From: Hortaea werneckii | Taxonomy: Eukaryota; Ascomycota; Dothideomycetes; Mycosphaerellales; Teratosphaeriaceae | Length of the DNA stretch: 64,000 nt | NCBI GenBank assembly: GCA_037044905.1 | Contig: JBAOKB010000030.1 | Span: 1 to 64,000, forward strand | Reading direction: 5' to 3' | Shown here: positions 53,039 through 63,881 of the stretch, piece after piece | Layout of the letters: each line of letters starts with the position of its first letter | Position numbering within the stretch: position 1 is the first letter of the stretch | Translations under genes and position numbers: made by a program | Notes under the pieces: model-generated | Told to the model about the DNA's origin: nothing | What the model saw: the letters and a program-made list of their open reading frames with translations, nothing else | Databases searched by the model: none

Positions 53039-54319
53039 TTCGCGTGAGGTTATCGTGACGGCCTGTCGGGAATTGAGAATATGAATAGGGTTCTATGTAG
53101 AATGAAATGAAGTCGGTGAAAGGAGTGTACGCTTAGGTTCAGACGATGGTATCTTTCTTAGGTATGGAGCTGTAAGGACGAGGAAAAGACAGAAAGTAAA
53201 CAAGACAAGCGCAGAGGTGAGTTGGATTTCGGCATGCCGAACACCAGATGAGTAGGAGCAATTGATGCAACGAGAAAGTTCACGGTTGGTATCGTTCTTA
53301 CCTACTATTCCAGCCAAATTGAGCGGAAAGACAGATCCGATATAAGGAGAAGGATGAGACCGCACCCAAACCATGGAGATAGAGCATTGGGTTGGGTTGT
53401 TGGTAAGATGACCGCTTCAGGTACTATGTACGTACCGTGGGGCATGGCTTTGGCACGGCAGGAGTTGATGCCGATGTTTTGTTCGTGTCATCATCAGTTT
53501 CGAGGCCCGTCAAGCTTTGGAACTGGAGTGCAAATGCATACTGTACCTCGCCTACTTACAGCATAAGGCACTTTTCATATGTGAGACCTGTAAACGACCA
53601 TGGCTAGAGCAGGTTGCTTTTGGCATCAAACGCCGAGTGAAGATGCTTCACCAGTGGTAGACGGATTTTGATATCTAGGTGTAGACTGGTGGTGCGTGAA
53701 ATAGCATGTGCATCCTCCACGCCGGTTCACTCTTCCTGGCATCGATATATACCGCCGAGGACAGCTGCAAGAGTCGCCCGAATGATGCTGTACGATAAGT
53801 GCTATGTCACTGGAAGTAGATGTAGCTACACCCTACTATGTACATAGTTGGTGTAAACATGGTGAACGGAAGATAACCCGGGTGAAGAGTATCTGAGAAG
53901 ATGGTGGAAAGGTGCGGCGAAAAGGGTCGATGCCGGTCAACGTCCAAGCTTCCGATCGTTTTTGCTCTCAATCACAATCCCCACTTTGCTCCGCAATCGC
54001 CGCTCATCCTTCTGACATATTTCCAACGCTAAGCCAATAATTCTATGTACAATCCTCCACCACCTCCACCACCACCACCACCATCACCGGCGCGCGATCG
54101 CTAACATAGCCGTCCACTGCCCCCCTCGCCCCCCTCGTAGGCGCTCCAGGAGTCTCCGCTACCGCCGCCAATCTAAGCCCTCCTGGAGCCGCTAATCCGC
54201 CATCCAGCTGGCCGGCAGCGTCTCGCGCTTGTCTAGAGCTGCCGACAAACGACATCATCCGCATTCCTTAGCCGAAGCCGAAAAAAAGTGAAGCCACCGC
54301 CCGCCACACCTAAAGGGCC
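53039..54319. promoter_or_regulatory. Divergent intergenic region, 1.3 kb
   Basis: Promoter DNA between the Ser/Pro-rich gene (minus) and a BTB gene (plus). A short (CCA/CCT) repeat lies at about 54056-54083 before the right-hand leader. Confidence 0.45.
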
Positions 54320-56632
54320 ATGCAACCCGGCAACAACCCGAATGCCGTACCTGCACAATACAATGGTCCACGGAGGCCAACTGCTGGTCGGATAGTGCCA
54401 GCCATCCCGCTGCCGCTCAGTAAGCCGAGGCCGGCAAGAGGCCAGTCTCTGTCGCAACCGCAGCAGCAAAAGTCCCCAGTCGCAAGAGAAGGAGGAACCG
54501 CGACTGGGAAGCAGAGTTATACCGCAGGGTCCAATGCTTCGTCCGCACAAGATGCGCCTGCCGCTGTCAATGGCTTGGCCCATCCTCCAACTGAGGCCCG
54601 TGGCTTGGAGCCCACTGTTCACTCCAATGACGTGAAGGCCAAGCTCGAGAAGACTTCGACATCACAAGACAGCGCTGCTATGCCCCAATCTACCGTTGCT
54701 CCCATTACCGAAAGCGCACAAGGATCGGCACAGCTGCAGTCTGCTAGCGAGCCAGGTGCTGGACCCCCTACAGGCCCAATGCCACAGCCTACCGAATCGC
54801 TTGACATGCGTCCATTGAGGACCGAGTTGCCACCAGCCTTCGTCCCTACAAGCCCTGAGCAGCCTGCCTTCCAATCTGCAGGGACATCAATGCAGCACTT
54901 CCCCGCACCAGCAGGCCAAGGCCATCTGAATCAACAGAGTATGGGCAGCATCATATTCGGTGGTCAGGACTCTTCGTCATCGTCTCCTATACCCCCTCAA
55001 TCAGGTGGATCAGTCTATCAACCGCCACCATACTCGGCATTTGGTGCACCCGCCCAGCAATTCAACCAGTACAATCATGCTCACCATATGTCCGAACCTT
55101 ATGGTCCACGGAGCTTTGGCCAGGGATACGTACCACCGCCTGGTGCTTGGAATATGCGGCAAGCTTACCAACCACAGCCACCATGGTACCCGTCGCCAGC
55201 TCCTCAGCAACAATTCCGGTACCCGCCTTATGAACCTTTCATGCCCACCGAGCAACGCCAGCCAAATGGACACTATTCACGATCCCGTTCTGCCTCTCAA
55301 ACATCTTCTGGCCCTGCAAAGACAGGGGATGACCTTCAGTCTCCTGTCGTCCCAGAAGGGGCATCTGACCGTGCACCGTACGATCTGCCAACAACTCCGT
55401 TCATGCCTGGCCCGCCAAATGTACGCCACTATCACCCAGGTCATCCAGCACCGCCTCCACCGATGCCACAACCGGAACTGGGGGCTGCGTACGAGAACTC
55501 ACAAGGTCTAAGAGATCACGTTCTATCTCAATTCGCAAACCCTACCTTCGCAGACTGCCATCTCCGAATCAACGACGACAACCTAACGGAGCAACAACAC
55601 GTAGACGGGCACAAGCTCATACTCTGTCGCAGCTCTACCCTATACGAACTTATCCGCAGTGCCACGTCGACAAGCACACAATCTGAGGTAGATGTTCTTC
55701 TCAAAGGACGGTACCTCAGCACACGCGCGTTTACAGATTCAATGCGCTATCTCTATGGTGGCCCACTGCAATCTCTTGATCAACTAAGGCAGCCAGCTGG
55801 TCCGGACATGTACCCGTCCAATGAGCAGCGGATGGAGCTTGCTCTACAGCACATTGCGACAGGTGCTTGGTTGAGGGTACCAGTGATTGCCTCAAAGTCT
55901 TTCGATGTCGCTAGTAGTCTAATTCACTGGGACACCATTCCGACGCTGCTTGCATTCGCCCTCGAGGGAGGATTGAGTCCAATCTGGACCATCGACGACG
56001 GGAGCGAAGACCGTTCATCCACGTCTTCAAGTGACGACTCGTTCAGCAGACCAGACACCTTAGGTCGGCCGACGCATGACCCCTATTCTACCCAACTTCT
56101 CCACCGCATGATCGACTTTATTGTACATCTCCTACCACCGAACTTCTACGTCGACTCTTCGGCACCCCATCTCACCACCTGCCCGCGCCTGCCATCCATG
56201 CCTTCTAGACACGAGGGTAAATCTTCCCGGTCAGACCCTCGTCTCAGCAAGATCCGCTTTGGCGAGGTACCAGCGGAGGACCACCAGCGACCCTCTCCCG
56301 CCACCACCACCATCTCAAGCCTTCTGCTCTCCCTGCCCTTCGCCCTCCTCAAATGCATCCTCGAGCACGACCTCCTCGCCATGAAACTCGGCCCCGACAC
56401 CGTCGCCAGCATCATGCGCCAAGTCATCGCCGAGCGCGAGGTCCGCAGGAAGAGAGTCCTCCAGGCCCGACCATCTGCCCGTGCCGAAGACGCCGCCGAC
56501 GCCCCTCTCCTGCCTAACCTCTTCTGGGAGGAGGAGGTCGAGGCCTCGGCACAGCATCGTGTCGGTCTGCGTCTGGCTCGGCGGAGAAGGGGGATTGAAA
56601 CCCCGCCTTCTTCGGCTACGGTGTCGGAATAG
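54320..56632 (+). CDS. BTB-domain protein with long Pro/Gln/Ser-rich N-terminus, 770 aa
   Basis: Single exon. Residues 1-390 are disordered and rich in Pro, Gln, Ser and Tyr (YQPPPYSAFGAPAQQFNQYN, YPSPAPQQQFRYPPYEPFMP). A BTB/POZ domain starts near residue 395 with LRDHVLSQFANPTFADCHLRIND. It continues with the family's H-x-L-I-L-C-R-S-S block (VDGHKLILCRSSTLYELI) and the strand-helix pair RAFTDSMRYLYGG. BACK-like helices (MELALQHIATGAWLRVPVIASKSFDVA) lead to a long helical C-terminal half, which includes LLLSLPFALLKCILEHDLLAMKLG and ends with a basic RLARRRRGIETPP. The Pro/Gln-rich head resembles transcription co-regulators (inference). The ATG at 54320 is the first in frame. Confidence 0.85.
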   Translation: MQPGNNPNAVPAQYNGPRRPTAGRIVPAIPLPLSKPRPARGQSLSQPQQQKSPVAREGGTATGKQSYTAGSNASSAQDAPAAVNGLAHPPTEARGLEPTVHSNDVKAKLEKTSTSQDSAAMPQSTVAPITESAQGSAQLQSASEPGAGPPTGPMPQPTESLDMRPLRTELPPAFVPTSPEQPAFQSAGTSMQHFPAPAGQGHLNQQSMGSIIFGGQDSSSSSPIPPQSGGSVYQPPPYSAFGAPAQQFNQYNHAHHMSEPYGPRSFGQGYVPPPGAWNMRQAYQPQPPWYPSPAPQQQFRYPPYEPFMPTEQRQPNGHYSRSRSASQTSSGPAKTGDDLQSPVVPEGASDRAPYDLPTTPFMPGPPNVRHYHPGHPAPPPPMPQPELGAAYENSQGLRDHVLSQFANPTFADCHLRINDDNLTEQQHVDGHKLILCRSSTLYELIRSATSTSTQSEVDVLLKGRYLSTRAFTDSMRYLYGGPLQSLDQLRQPAGPDMYPSNEQRMELALQHIATGAWLRVPVIASKSFDVASSLIHWDTIPTLLAFALEGGLSPIWTIDDGSEDRSSTSSSDDSFSRPDTLGRPTHDPYSTQLLHRMIDFIVHLLPPNFYVDSSAPHLTTCPRLPSMPSRHEGKSSRSDPRLSKIRFGEVPAEDHQRPSPATTTISSLLLSLPFALLKCILEHDLLAMKLGPDTVASIMRQVIAEREVRRKRVLQARPSARAEDAADAPLLPNLFWEEEVEASAQHRVGLRLARRRRGIETPPSSATVSE

Positions 56633-57876
56633 GAGACAGGTGGTGAGCAGTGCATGTCCGTGGTGGGTTGGCATGAGCGCTGGGACTGTAATTGGGGGGT
56701 TCCCGGTGTCAGTACACTGGCATGCGACACGATGATTGACGAATCTTTGCAATAAGCTATGCATAGCAAGCGGATGGGCGTTTTCTTCTCCTTTACTGGC
56801 TGGCTGAGGGCGTTTTCCTTTACAATTTCTTCTTGCGATTTTTCCGGCTGCGATGAGCGAATACGACATTCATACAAGTCGTATGATTGGTAACAAAACA
56901 AAAAGCGGGTGCAGGATTTCTCGGGGATCATTATTAGCAATGGGCGTTACGTATAGTACTATGTAGCGTTGCGGTTGAGCGGCATTTAGGGGGAGGGAAT
57001 GTACATCCTCTTGGATAAAGAAAGCGGATGTTATAGTGTTTTGTTTTTGCAAACGGGAGCCCCCCCTCGCTTTTTTTGAGGAGCCAGTCGTGTAGCATCA
57101 AAAACTTTGGATATGTGGCGTGCATATACACAGACATACGGTATTTTACAGTCCAAACTTCCTATAAGAATCTCGAAAGTCCATTGTGTCTTATTGCTAT
57201 AGATCGAGAACTGTTAATAACTAAAGGTACAATATAGTAGTGTAGGGAGTAAAAAAGACAACCCAGATTATGGGTATAGAGCGGTATTGCTAGGCAGAAG
57301 ATTCCTATATCGAGTTCGGACTGTAGTGAACTCATCTTGGAAGCGCCATTGTACGATTATGTCTTTTTACTGTTTGACTTGCCGCTTGAATTTTCATGCT
57401 CTACATGTAGGAGGTACATAGTAACATAGAGGCGGTAGTATAGTATACATGTTGCTTTTTGATCAACGACCGCGGTCAACTTTCCGCATTGCTTTGCCTT
57501 TGCTGCTGAGATTCCGCCGATACAGCACCGCTTTTGTCAGCCGCCTACCGGGTATAGCGGCAAACCCCCGTTTTTTCGCTTGTCTTCTTCGGCGCCCTAT
57601 GCCGGGAAAGAAGATACAGTGGGGCCGATGGCGAAGGGGGACGTCCTTTCTCCCGGGTCTTCAGGAGCTGTTGGAAACATCGACTGGAGTCAAGATCCTT
57701 TTCCCTCTGGAAATCTTGAAGTTCGTCCAGTCTTTTTTTTAAGACTACAGGATATTCCGCGGGAATAAAGCCCCAAGCTAGATCGCCAAGCGCCCGCCCC
57801 TCGTTCCCGGGAAAGTCAGCATATCCCATTCCCGAGCCCCCGAAAGCGCCGGCGCAGCTGCTTAAACCCGCGCGAG
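56633..57876. other. Intergenic, 1.2 kb
   Basis: 3' flank of the BTB gene and promoter of the MCT-type transporter. The 300 nt before the transporter are GC-rich, with CGG/CCG half-sites (GACCGCGGTC near 57468, TTCCGCCG near 57511) of the type bound by Zn2Cys6 regulators. Confidence 0.45.
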
Positions 57877-59365
57877 ATGTCGGCTTCCTCCTTCGACGAT
57901 GTCGAGAAGGGTGTCAGTTCTGGACGGCCGAGCAAGGAAGACCATCAGACACACATCACCCAAGAACAAGAGGACCTGCACGAAGCTGCTGAGCCCCCCT
58001 TCGTTGTAGCCGACGACCCTCAATATCCGCGCGATGCTGACCATGGCGCCCCGTTGGGTCCGGTGGCGTCGGAGAAGCCTTCGATTAACAATATCAAGGC
58101 TGTGCCGAATGGAGGGTTGAAGGCGTGGTTGCAGGTCGTGGGTGCTTTCTTCCTCTTCTGGAATACTTGGGGCATCATCAATACTTTTGGAACGTAAGTC
58201 ACTGAATCCACGGCTCTTCGCTTTGCAGGAGCTTTTTGCACTGACACGGTAATTGTGTAGTTATCAAACGTACTATGAAAGCGGAATCCTGGCTTCCTCA
58301 TCCCCGTCGGATATCTCGTGGATCGGTTCCGTGCAGGCTTTCCTTCTAATGCTCGTAGGAGCCATTACCGGACCTGTCTACGATGCTGGATACTTTCGCC
58401 ATTTGCTGATCGGTGGATCGCTCCTTTCGGTCTTTGGCCAGATGATGCTGAGCTTGTGCACCGAGTACTGGCAAGTCTTCCTCGCACAGGGACTTTGCAT
58501 CGGTCTCGGATCTGGCTGCTTGTTCGTCCCCGCGGTTGCTATCCTGTCTACTTACTTTAGCACGAAGATCGCGACGGCTACTGGTCTGGCAGCTGCGGGG
58601 AGTAGCTTAGGTGGCGTCGTCTATCCGATTGTTTTCCATCGTCTACAGCCTACGATCGGTTTCCCGTGGGCCACACGGGTCCTTGGCTTTATGATGCTCG
58701 CGACGCTGGGGGTGTCGAATGCCGTCATGAGGGTCCGAGTCCTACCAGCCGGCCGCAGGAAATTCTTAGACGTCAGCGCGTTCAAGGAAGCACCGTATGT
58801 TCTGTTCGTGGCAGGAGGTTTCCTCTCTTTCATGGGACTGTACGCGCCCTTTTTCTACGTCCAGTCCTACTCGATCGAAACCGGCATCGCAGGCGCCAGA
58901 CTCAGCTTCTACCTACTTTCCATCATCAACGCCACCAGCACTTTTGGCCGAATCATCCCAGGCTATGTCGGAGACTATATTGGCCCGCTCAACATGATCG
59001 TTCCCTGCGCCTTGCTCGCGGGTATTGTGTGTGTTTGCTTCATGGCCGCACATAGCATTGCAGGTGTCATCATCGCTTGCGCTTTCTATGGCTTCTTCTC
59101 CGGGACTCTGGTCTCGATGCCGCCGACTATTTTCGTCCACTTGACGAAGAATCGCGCTGTGATTGGTACGCGCATGGGTATGGGCTTTGCCATTATCTCC
59201 ATCGGTCTACTGATAGGAACGCCGATAGATGGAGCGATCCTGAATAGTTCGGGAGAGTACCAGTATGTGTGGCTTTTCGGAGGGCTGCTTACTATTTGCG
59301 GCACCCTTTGTATGCTGGGCACCCGCATTACCAAGGGTGGTTTCTCCTTACTGAAGCGAGTCTGA
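57877..59365 (+). CDS. MFS monocarboxylate-type transporter
   Basis: Two exons, 57877-58193 and 58261-59365, with a 67-nt intron (GTAAGT, CTGAC, GTGTAG; phase 2); the junction reads WGIINTFGTYQTYYESGIL. The 473-aa product has a hydrophilic N-terminus of ~80 residues followed by the MCT signature GGLKAWLQVVGAFFLFWNTWGIINTFG (family pattern 'DGG.GW.V....F...G...SFGVF'). SDISWIGSVQAFLLMLVG comes next, then twelve predicted helices. The conserved loop VPAVAILSTYFSTKIATATGLAAAGSSLGGVVYP is intact. Fungal relatives move carboxylates or unknown metabolites; the substrate is unknown here. It lies 0.7 kb upstream of a transcription-factor-like gene on the same strand. Confidence 0.92.
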
Positions 59366-60077
59366 GCTTGCTAGCGATCGACTTGTCTGATAGCGTTTGA
59401 GCGAGCGGTGTTCATCCGTCTGGATATTTTGTTCCTAGGATATTCTTTGGATTATTTTAGAACTTCTTTCGCAACCTCGTCCTGAATATGTTCGGACTTC
59501 CCTTCCGCTTCAGTCTTTAATGACCCGCTTTCAAAGAGAATCATGGAGAGAAGACAGTCCAATAAAGTGTTTCCCAAGCAAAATGCTGGTACTTCAGGAG
59601 CGCAAGTCTACTATGTAAGGCTAGAACGCTTGGGTCTCGTGCTGAGAAATGCTATGGCAAGCCATCACCGGCTACATAGTACATACACTGTGCATAATAG
59701 GCACTTGGGAAATGCCTAGTGATGTATAGTCTAAGTTGGGTCAAACGAATTCGGGGAGGAATGTCTTGACATTACCGTACTTATTCAAAAGCACCGCGAT
59801 ATGACCGCAGCGAGCGAGAACTGGAAAGGCGCACACAGACAGACTTGAATGACTCAAGAGATCAGCGAGTACCTCACCACCTGCTCAAGGCTGCATCATT
59901 GAATCTCATCAATGTTCTGGCGAAGAGTCAGGCATTTGAGCCGAATGCGCAAAGACCCGCGATACGTACTGCAAGGCCTTCGTCAGAGTGACAGCGTGGC
60001 GCAGCAAGGCTGTCTCAGGTCTCCCTTGGTATGCTCATACGATCTACTGCGTTGCCAGTCAACATGTTTAACAGGCC
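59366..60077. other. Intergenic / possible 5' exon, 712 bp
   Basis: 3' flank of the MCT gene and leader of the next gene. A possible small upstream exon (59912-60028) followed by a 46-nt intron ending TTTAACAG (60029-60074) joins in frame to the downstream ATG. It adds 40 residues but no zinc cluster. Confidence 0.4.
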
Positions 60078-61568
60078 ATGGAACAGCCGGAACTATATAC
60101 CTACAATATCTCGAACAGGACAAAATATCGTTCGGACGAAGCGGATGGGGAGTTTCAGGCCGGTCCCCTGACTCGATATCAACAACATCCTCTCCCCAAA
60201 GTGTCGAGGCCTCTGAATGCCGGGGCCGTTGACACATCCTTAGCTTATCCCATCCCTCTAAATCGTACGGCTAAGGAACTCGTCGCTCTTATTTTCACTC
60301 CCGACTATGGTGACCGGCCTCACCGCAGCGATTGGTTTACCGTGGGGCTCGAGGCCCAGGCGGCCTTCCATGCCGTCCTTGCCAATGCTGCTCTGCATCT
60401 TCACGACTTGCGTGGGTCGGGGAATGCCAGTTCGAAAGAGAGCGAGCTGGCAGTTTTCTATCACCATCTCGCGCTCACCAAAGTCCGGACGTCATTGCAA
60501 GACTTCCTCAATTCTGGAAGAAATACCCCGGCAGGAGAGCGCGATCGTAAACTGCTCCAGCTCATAGGCAGCGTTTCCGGCATGGTCTGCTGGGCAGACA
60601 ACTCAGCTTCTGCCGAGCAATGGCAGATCCATCGCAAAGGCCTTCTGCAGCTCATACGATTACGAAAGGGTGGCCTTGACGGTCTTCCAAATCATTTGAG
60701 GGGGACGGTGAATTGGGTTGAGCTGCGTGGGGCTCTCATGCGAGATACGATGCCGCTTTTCGCCTTACCCACGGCTTGGGTGCAACAATATACCGCTGAT
60801 AGGAGGAGAGCGATGAGTGATTCGCAGGTGTTTGCTGATGGGATGAATCGAGTCAGCCAGATACGGATTGCGTGGCGAAACCAATTCCCAAACGATCACA
60901 GTCCGCAGTGGCTGGAGTTATTTGAAGACTTGGTTCTTCTGGCTCCCCTTGTAGACGCAGATTTGGCTAGTAGCTTCGCCGGATCCGGAATGGAGCAGTT
61001 GAGGGATCTGCCGCTTTGGACGAACACTCTGATCCATAGAGCATTGAGCCTAGAGCGCCCCAAGGAAACCGATGCGGAAGTGGCCCATACATCTGAGCCT
61101 GGGAGTTTCGAGCTCCGAAAAGACCCAGGATCAGCTGGTCAAGAGGAGAGTCTTGTACTGGCGGAGGCTTGCCGATTAGCCACTCTGCTTTTCCTTGCAC
61201 CAATATGGCGGGCTTACGGCGTACAGCCAGTTCCAACCGGCAGAATCGCCAGTCGAATGGGAATCTTGCTTAAACATCATACTTCTTTCTGGCGCCTCGC
61301 TGTGGCTGAAGCTGCTTTTGCGAGGCTGCTCTCGTGGATGCTATGCGTCCTCTCAGCGGAAGTCGTGAGAGTCACTCCAAATCTTCAAAGCGAATTGGAT
61401 GGACTCGACGAATGGGCCTTACATGCGTTAGCTGCTTTGCGTAACGGTGGTGCTCGTGATGCTCGAGATTTGGAGCAAACGATGAAAGCGACGCTCTGGG
61501 TCAGGGAAGTCTTTGATGAAAAGATACATTTGATAGGAGCCAAACTTCGCCATCAGGCTCACACGTAA
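60078..61568 (+). CDS. Fungal transcription-factor-like protein without a zinc cluster
   Basis: A 496-aa protein resembling the fungal-specific transcription factor middle domain (Fungal_trans_2 type). It has PIPLNRTAKELVALIFTPDYG, then WFTVGLEAQAAFHAVLANAALHL, which is the start of the helical domain. HHLALTKVRTSLQDFL, VSGMVCWADNSASAEQWQIHRKGLLQLIRLRKGGL and long amphipathic helices follow. No CxxCx6Cx5-12CxxCx6C cluster is present in this frame or in a possible 5' exon (59912-60028), so direct DNA binding is not supported. Zinc-cluster-less members are common in filamentous fungi. Position downstream of the MCT-type transporter suggests a regulatory pairing (inference). Confidence 0.7.
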   Translation: MEQPELYTYNISNRTKYRSDEADGEFQAGPLTRYQQHPLPKVSRPLNAGAVDTSLAYPIPLNRTAKELVALIFTPDYGDRPHRSDWFTVGLEAQAAFHAVLANAALHLHDLRGSGNASSKESELAVFYHHLALTKVRTSLQDFLNSGRNTPAGERDRKLLQLIGSVSGMVCWADNSASAEQWQIHRKGLLQLIRLRKGGLDGLPNHLRGTVNWVELRGALMRDTMPLFALPTAWVQQYTADRRRAMSDSQVFADGMNRVSQIRIAWRNQFPNDHSPQWLELFEDLVLLAPLVDADLASSFAGSGMEQLRDLPLWTNTLIHRALSLERPKETDAEVAHTSEPGSFELRKDPGSAGQEESLVLAEACRLATLLFLAPIWRAYGVQPVPTGRIASRMGILLKHHTSFWRLAVAEAAFARLLSWMLCVLSAEVVRVTPNLQSELDGLDEWALHALAALRNGGARDARDLEQTMKATLWVREVFDEKIHLIGAKLRHQAHT

Positions 61569-61857
61569 CTAGACTTTTGAATCTCGTTGCCAAAAGTCTT
61601 TCGCAAAGGATAGTTCATCTTGCAGGTCGTTGCGCCGATCCTTTCTATACTCCAATGCTAACGCCCACCATTCAAAGTTCAATCACCAGCGCCATTCATG
61701 CATTTTACTCTTATTGTACACGAAGTTCTCGTTCTTTGGTAGCCGCGTACGGAGGTCCCTAGCGAATTTAAACGATGCTTGAGATTTCGTCCCATGAGTA
61801 TTGGAGACCTGGACCAACAGCCGCAGGACGAAGACAGTGTCATCCACTCTAGATGGT

Positions 61858-63881
61858 TTACTCCACCTTCTTGACAATCTCTGACTTCTCGCTGTCTTCC
61901 TGGCTGTCCTTGCCAGGTGGCGGGAGTTGAGAGCCGTCGGCGGCGACAGAAGAGAAGCGACGAGCGGCAGCGTGGTATCCCACACTCTTGGGGGCGAACC
62001 TGACGGTCTCGTAAAGCTCGTTGACTTGCTCGAGAGTCATATCCTTGGTCTCGTAGATCATGAAGTACACGAAGAAGACCTGTCGGTGAGAATGAAAGTC
62101 AGCAACTTCACATCCGAACATCGGTTCGTGCTGATAATGCTTACCGCAATCCAACAGAAACCACCCCAGATCCAAAAGACGTTGGAGCCAAGGTTGGCGT
62201 ACTGCTTACCCTCCAAGTAAGGAGTGATGAAAGCCAGCAGCCAGTTAAAGAACCAGTTCGCCGCCGTGGTCATGGAAAGACATTTCGCACGAGCCTTCAA
62301 CGGGAAGATTTCACCCGTGACGACCCATGCACCGGGGCCGAAAGTGCTGGCGAAGAAGAAGATGTAGACTACCGAGTGTGTTAGAAGGCTCACCATTGAA
62401 AAACATCTTGGGGAAACATACTGCAGACGAAAGCAAATTGAGCTCCCTGTGACGCCGAGTTGTCCTGGGTCGTGGCAACACCACAGGCAGCCACGATGTA
62501 CTGGCAGATACCCATTCCGAGAGCACCGGACAGAAGAACGAAACGTCGACCAAACTTGTCAATAGCGTATAGACCAGGGAAGGTTGTCACAACGTTGACA
62601 ACATTGGTGATGACCTGGAGGATGAAGGCGTTGGGCAGACCGCTGTTCGGGTTCTGATTAAGTTAGCTTTGACGAATCATATTACGGCGCAGGCGTGCAT
62701 GACTTACCTGAGAGAAGTAGCTTGTTCCGTAGTAGAACTGGAATATGTTGTCAGCTTCAAGCACATTATTTGTTAGACCTGTTCGCACTTACGATGAAGT
62801 TCACTCCGACAAGCTGCTGGAGACTCTGAAGAACAATACCGGTGATGGTACGCTTACCCAGGTTTCCTTGGAAGCATTCGATGTAGGAAGCCTTGCCGAG
62901 CGATTTCTCGTACTCCCAGTTACCCTGGATCTCTTCGAACTCGCCGACAAGACCTGGGTGGTCGGCCGGTAGACGACGTAGGAACTGCAGTGATTTGATG
63001 GCTTGCTGCTCCTTGCCGACCTTGATGAGAAATCTAGGTGTTTCAGGCAAGATGAACATGCCTGCGAGGGGCTATTAGCTCCTTCATTTCTCATAGTCAG
63101 TCGTTGCTCTTGAGACTTACCAACACACAGAATGATCGACCAGGCAAATTGAATGGCCAGCGGAATACGGTACGAGCCACTGTCATCCCGGTTCTCAGTG
63201 CCGTAATTCACAAGCGAGGCGAGGAGAAGTCCAATAGTGATAGCAAGCTGGTAGCTACCAATGACAAAACCACGGATCCACTTTGGCAGGGACTCAGCCT
63301 GGTACATAGGGACTGTGAATTGGTTAGCGAAAGTAATAGCGAGTTTTACACTGGAGAGACTAACTCTGCACGGAGACAAGACCGACGCCGAATCCAGCGA
63401 AGGCTCGTCCAGCAATGAACATCTTCTGTTCAGTCGCGGCCGTCTGAAGAGCAACTCCCAGGTTGAAAGGGATCGCAGCGGACAAGATAATACCCCAGCG
63501 TCTACCAGTCCAGTCGGCGAGCAGACCTGCGGCAAGAGCACCAAAGAAAGTACCGACCTAGCAATCATGTTAGCAACGTTTATATGCATCCAAACAACAA
63601 TATCATGCAAGAACACGTACCGATAGAATAGACACAATCAGAGAAATCTTGTCTTCACTCGGGTTGTCGAATTCCTTTTTCCAGTAGTCCATGGTCTGGA
63701 TACCGGAGATGGTACCAGTGTCGTAGCCATAGAGGATACCAGCGAAGGCAGCAAACATGCCAACCTAGAAAAATTGTCAGATTATTCGTTCTGATGTTGG
63801 TGAGAATGGTGTTCAATTTACCATAATGGCCGGCCATGCTGCGCCGGGCTCATCTGTGGGCTTCTGCAAGCCGAAACCCAT
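61858..63881 (-). CDS. Hexose transporter (MFS sugar porter), nine exons
   Basis: Exons 63881-63822, 63764-63621, 63557-63365, 63312-63121, 63061-62793, 62737-62708, 62653-62422, 62368-62145 and 62079-61858 join with consistent phases to 521 aa. Sugar porter landmarks occur in order: GILYGYDTGTISGIQTM in helix 1; the loop DWTGRRWG; the helix-5 segment PMYQAESLPKWIRGFVIGSYQL; PETPRFLIKVGK (PESPR type) after helix 6; QQLVGVNFIFYYGTSYF in helix 7; DKFGRRFVLLSG; WVVTGEIFPLKARAK (the 'P-ET/EIFP-R' motif) in helix 10; and YETKDMTLEQVNELY after helix 12. Close relatives are proton-driven or facilitative monosaccharide transporters of the plasma membrane. The tail of 50 residues is Ser/Lys-rich. Confidence 0.95.

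Noticed and set aside
57545..57829. A 94-codon minus-strand frame before the MCT transporter.
   Set aside because: No domain, no splice support, and it lies in promoter DNA of another gene.
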